DNA of 8,479 bases from the NCBI GenBank assembly GCA_964480635.1, contig CAYZQE010000101.1, positions 1 through 8,479 on the forward strand, written 5' to 3'. Positions 7,114-8,479 of the stretch are shown one piece after another. The DNA comes from CAYZQE01 sp964480635 (GTDB taxonomy: Bacteria > Pseudomonadota > Gammaproteobacteria > GCA-001735895). Every line of letters begins with the position of its first letter. Position 1 is the first letter of the stretch. The notes below the pieces were generated by a model. The model ran no database searches, was not told the DNA's origin, and saw only the letters and a program-made list of their open reading frames with translations. Made by a program: the position numbers and the translations under genes.

Positions 7114-7132
7114 CTCCACAGTGGTGACCACT
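7114..7132 (-). promoter_or_regulatory. thrS ribosome binding site with adjacent palindrome
   Basis: GGAG at 7117-7114 is seven bases from the thrS ATG. Two bases further upstream is the palindrome AGTGGT-C-ACCACT on the minus strand (7132-7120). Nearby, GTGGCC can alternatively pair with GGTCAC. RNA structure next to the binding site could restrict ribosome access, as in the E. coli thrS operator. A tRNA-Thr anticodon-like loop was not clearly identified, so regulation by ThrRS is only an inference. Confidence 0.4.
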
Positions 7133-7191
7133 ACCAAAGGCCACGTGATTTAATGATTGATTACAAATGGTAAAATTTAAATAGAGCGGGG

Positions 7192-7197
7192 ATTATA
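7192..7197 (-). promoter_or_regulatory. Candidate -10 box of the thrS promoter
   Basis: A perfect TATAAT occurs on the minus strand in the 154-base gap between the small upstream gene and thrS. It predicts a start near 7185 and a leader of roughly 80 bases. No good -35 hexamer lies 16-18 bases upstream (the 17-base position reads ATAGCT), so the promoter is either activator-dependent or weak. A 6-bp inverted repeat (7201-7215) fills the spacer immediately upstream and could be an operator. Confidence 0.45.
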
Positions 7198-7200
7198 GAT

Positions 7201-7239
7201 TTAGCTTTCAGCTAAGCTATACCAATAAAGGAATAGCTT
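7201..7239. repeat. Overlapping inverted repeats between the small gene and thrS
   Basis: TTAGCT-TTC-AGCTAA at 7201-7215 is a perfect 6-bp inverted repeat. It shares bases with a second one, AAGCTAT (7214-7220) and ATAGCTT (7233-7239), which is extended inside by CC/GG around the loop AATAAA. The two structures compete because they share bases 7214-7215. No T-run follows, so this is not a typical terminator for the gene ending at 7261. It may be a mutually exclusive RNA fold or a protein site over the thrS promoter. Confidence 0.45.
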
Positions 7240-7260
7240 TGAAAATAATAACTGACTCTT

Positions 7261-7572
7261 CTAATTAGAAACATCTAAATAACCGCGTTGAATAGCGGCA
7301 TCTAAAGCTTGTGATGCTTGAACTAACTCTTCGAAGGTTTTACGACCATTGGCTAATCTAATAATTTGCTTAGGCTCAGGAATACCACCAGCGCATTCTT
7401 TTGTTATCTCAAAGAGCAACTTCAAATAGCTTGCTCTTGCCCTTGCTACCATTTCCATCACAGGGCGAATGGCTTCTAAATTCAAATCTGGAATTTCAGG
7501 GTTAATGATTTCTTTGTTTGCATTTTTAATGCAATTTTCAAGCTCTAATAACAAACGGTTATTAACAGACAT
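7261..7572 (-). CDS. Small helical protein of unknown function
   Basis: I do not recognise this 103-residue protein. It has no signal peptide or membrane segment and only one cysteine pair candidate (Cys17 of the N-terminal ELENCIKNA and the single Cys of TKECAGG). It looks mostly alpha-helical, with charged amphipathic stretches: LLLELENCIKNANKEI near the N-terminus, EMVARARASYLKLLFEITKE in the middle and FEELVQASQALDAAIQRGYL at the end. It is probably soluble. The ATG at 7572-7570 is chosen because AGGTGG lies five bases upstream; a GTG at 7581 would add three residues but is itself part of that Shine-Dalgarno. The gene stands upstream of thrS on the same strand with a 154-base gap and probably its own transcript. 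A MITE lies 30 bases upstream of its start, so its promoter region has been interrupted or replaced. Confidence 0.7.
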   Translation of the reverse strand: MSVNNRLLLELENCIKNANKEIINPEIPDLNLEAIRPVMEMVARARASYLKLLFEITKECAGGIPEPKQIIRLANGRKTFEELVQASQALDAAIQRGYLDVSN

Positions 7573-7602
7573 TGCGACCACCTATAGTTATGAATATCTT
7601 AA

Positions 7603-7625
7603 GGAAGCTCTGATCAAGTCCATAA
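7603..7625 (+). repeat. Left terminal inverted repeat of the MITE
   Basis: It begins GGAAGCTCTGATCAAGTCC and ends CATAA. It matches the reverse complement of the right end at 22 of 23 positions (C versus T at position 6). The flanking direct repeat TTAA is at 7599-7602. Confidence 0.85.
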
Positions 7626-7887
7626 TTTTTATCTAAGCCAAATTTTACTCAGCTAGGCGTAGCATTGCAACGTCATCTAGATACCGTAAAATGCTAGAAC
7701 GACGCTGGGTGAAATTTGGCAACGACCCGCAGGGAAGCCACACGGATGTGGTGAATGTCGATTATGAATGGATCATTCATCGACCGAGCTATCAAGCCAT
7801 TCTATCCGTCGTTCCAACTTTTACTAAGGACTTGTCATTAGCTTCAAGTTGCGCCTAGTATAGAACGGCTTGATAGTTCGTAAAAGT

Positions 7888-7910
7888 TTATGGACTTGAT
7901 CAGAACTTCC
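7888..7910 (-). repeat. Right terminal inverted repeat of the MITE
   Basis: Read on the minus strand it begins GGAAGTTCTGATCAAGTCC, the partner of the left end with one mismatch. The second copy of the flanking direct repeat TTAA is at 7911-7914. Confidence 0.85.
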
Positions 7911-7914
7911 TTAA

Positions 7915-8153
7915 TAAATAGCATAAATAATAGATAAAGCGAGAAAGAAAGCTCTTTAAAAGAAAATACTGCCCCTAAACAATAAGATGGTAAGCAATCT
8001 TCCTGCTTAAAATAATATAGAAATTATTACTTTATAACTAAACAGTCACTACCAAATGCACGACTAAACACATTATTGATTGTTTCAACTAATAAAAATC
8101 TATAAATTCACTTCAGTTAAAATAATTCTATTACAAAAAGATAAGAGGCACTA
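7915..8153 (+). promoter_or_regulatory. AT-rich upstream region of the glutamine synthetase family gene
   Basis: There is no gene here. The stretch is strongly AT-rich. TTGATT (8076-8081) and TATAAA (8101-8106) are a possible promoter pair, but the 19-base spacing is long. TAAGCA/TGCTTA forms a 6-bp hairpin at 7991-8009. AGAGG just upstream of the ATG at 8154, spaced by CACTA, is the likely ribosome binding site. No convincing operator was found. Confidence 0.35.
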
Positions 8154-8479
8154 ATGAACCCAAGAGATGTGAAAACAATTGAGGATGCCAAGACGATTAT
8201 TGAAGAGCGTAACCTAAGCCATATTAAAGTCGGTTTGTTTGATAATGATGGCGTCATGCGCGGTAAATATATGAGCCGTGAAAAATTTTTTTCATCTCTT
8301 GAGAGTGGCTTTGCCTTTTGTGATGTCGTTTTAGGCTGGGATATTAAAGACCAACTGTATGATAATGTTAGTTATACAGGCTGGCATACGGGCTATCCCG
8401 ATGCGCCTGTACGCATCTTACCTGACACCTGTCGCGACATTCCATTTGAAGAGGGTATGTTACTGTTTATTGCTGAATT
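8154..8479 (+). CDS. Glutamine synthetase family protein, N-terminal fragment
   Basis: The first 108 codons are present; the gene runs past the window end. The sequence shows the beta-grasp N-terminal domain of the GS superfamily. HIKVGLFDNDGVMRGKYMSR (about residues 23-42) carries the conserved D-x2-G-x2-RGK segment. The VVLGWDIKDQ region is about 59-68, and GYPDAPVRILPDTCRDIPFE (about 83-102) matches the GYPD...PD...PW-type segment ahead of the catalytic domain. The ATP- and glutamate-binding catalytic motifs are outside the window. The form resembles the divergent GS-like ligases (gamma-glutamylputrescine synthetase and related gamma-glutamyl amide ligases) more than assimilatory GlnA, so the amine substrate cannot be decided. 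It is transcribed away from the thrS cluster, and the MITE lies between them. AGAGG precedes the ATG. The family is fairly sure, the exact reaction is not. Confidence 0.82.
   Translation, partial: MNPRDVKTIEDAKTIIEERNLSHIKVGLFDNDGVMRGKYMSREKFFSSLESGFAFCDVVLGWDIKDQLYDNVSYTGWHTGYPDAPVRILPDTCRDIPFEEGMLLFIAE

Larger units (their letters stand above)
7603..7910. mobile_element. IS5-family MITE (non-autonomous, 308 bp)
   Basis: The element has no coding capacity. Its ends are 23-bp inverted repeats (7603-7625 and 7888-7910) that differ at one base. They begin GGAAGCTCTGATCAAGTCC, which resembles the IS5 end GGAAGGTGCGAACAAGTCC in 14 of 19 positions. TTAA directly flanks both ends (7599-7602 and 7911-7914) and fits the 4-bp YTAR target duplication of IS5. 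The interior is almost wholly paired: a long stem-loop at 7637-7720, short hairpins at 7738-7751 and 7757-7784, and a second long stem-loop at 7785-7880. A transposase supplied elsewhere in the genome would be needed for movement. The family assignment rests on my recall of the IS5 end and on the target site; the mobile nature is well supported by the repeats and the duplication. Confidence 0.8.

Noticed and set aside
7603..7910. Small protein gene or structured noncoding RNA gene instead of a mobile element
   Set aside because: No open frame is present, and the terminal repeats with a TTAA duplication are better explained by transposition, although transcription of the element is not excluded.
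7991..8009. TAAGCA/TGCTTA hairpin as a terminator
   Set aside because: The stem is only 6 bp, AT-rich and has no T-run on either strand.
8076..8106. TTGATT/TATAAA as a firm promoter for the glutamine synthetase family gene
   Set aside because: The spacing of 19 bases is long, and the region is so AT-rich that such matches are expected by chance; kept only as a possibility in the region entry.

Overview
The window is a housekeeping translation-gene cluster of a gammaproteobacterium, followed by a short accessory stretch. Gene order on the minus strand is thrS, infC, rpmI, rplT, pheS, pheT, ihfA, then a MerR-type regulator. This is the classic gammaproteobacterial arrangement, and the IF3, L35, L20, PheST and IHF-alpha sequences resemble those of Escherichia coli closely enough to align by eye. 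The DNA is rather AT-rich. The genus cannot be fixed from this window; a marine or environmental gammaproteobacterium is only a guess.

Layout, in the direction of transcription (high to low coordinates). A small helical protein of unknown function (7261-7572) lies just upstream of thrS. thrS (5214-7106) has its own leader, with a TATAAT box at 7192-7197. infC (4648-5184) follows after 29 bases and appears to start at an AUC codon. A 217-base structured spacer separates infC from rpmI (4233-4430), which is followed after 11 bases by rplT (3853-4221). A strong hairpin plus U-tract, with a Phe-rich mini-ORF of 11 codons running through it, lies in the 77 bases between rplT and pheS. pheS (2753-3775, GTG start), pheT (365-2740) and ihfA (69-365) are tightly packed. 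The window ends inside the regulator gene, which overlaps ihfA.

The genes supply charged Thr-tRNA and Phe-tRNA, initiation factor 3 and two large-subunit ribosomal proteins, and IHF-alpha as a co-transcribed DNA-bending protein. Several control points known from E. coli have visible counterparts here: the rare infC start codon, the rpmI leader (L20 target in E. coli) and the terminator before pheS. In E. coli this last point is a Phe attenuator.

The right end is different. At 7603-7910 there is a 308-bp non-coding element with 23-bp terminal inverted repeats that resemble IS5 ends. It is flanked by a TTAA duplication and filled with nested hairpins, which I interpret as an IS5-family MITE. 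It separates the small unknown gene from a divergent, incomplete glutamine synthetase family gene starting at 8154. I found no CRISPR array, phage gene, rRNA or tRNA. I see no convincing new multi-gene system; the MITE, the AUC start and the pheS attenuator-like element are the most notable items.
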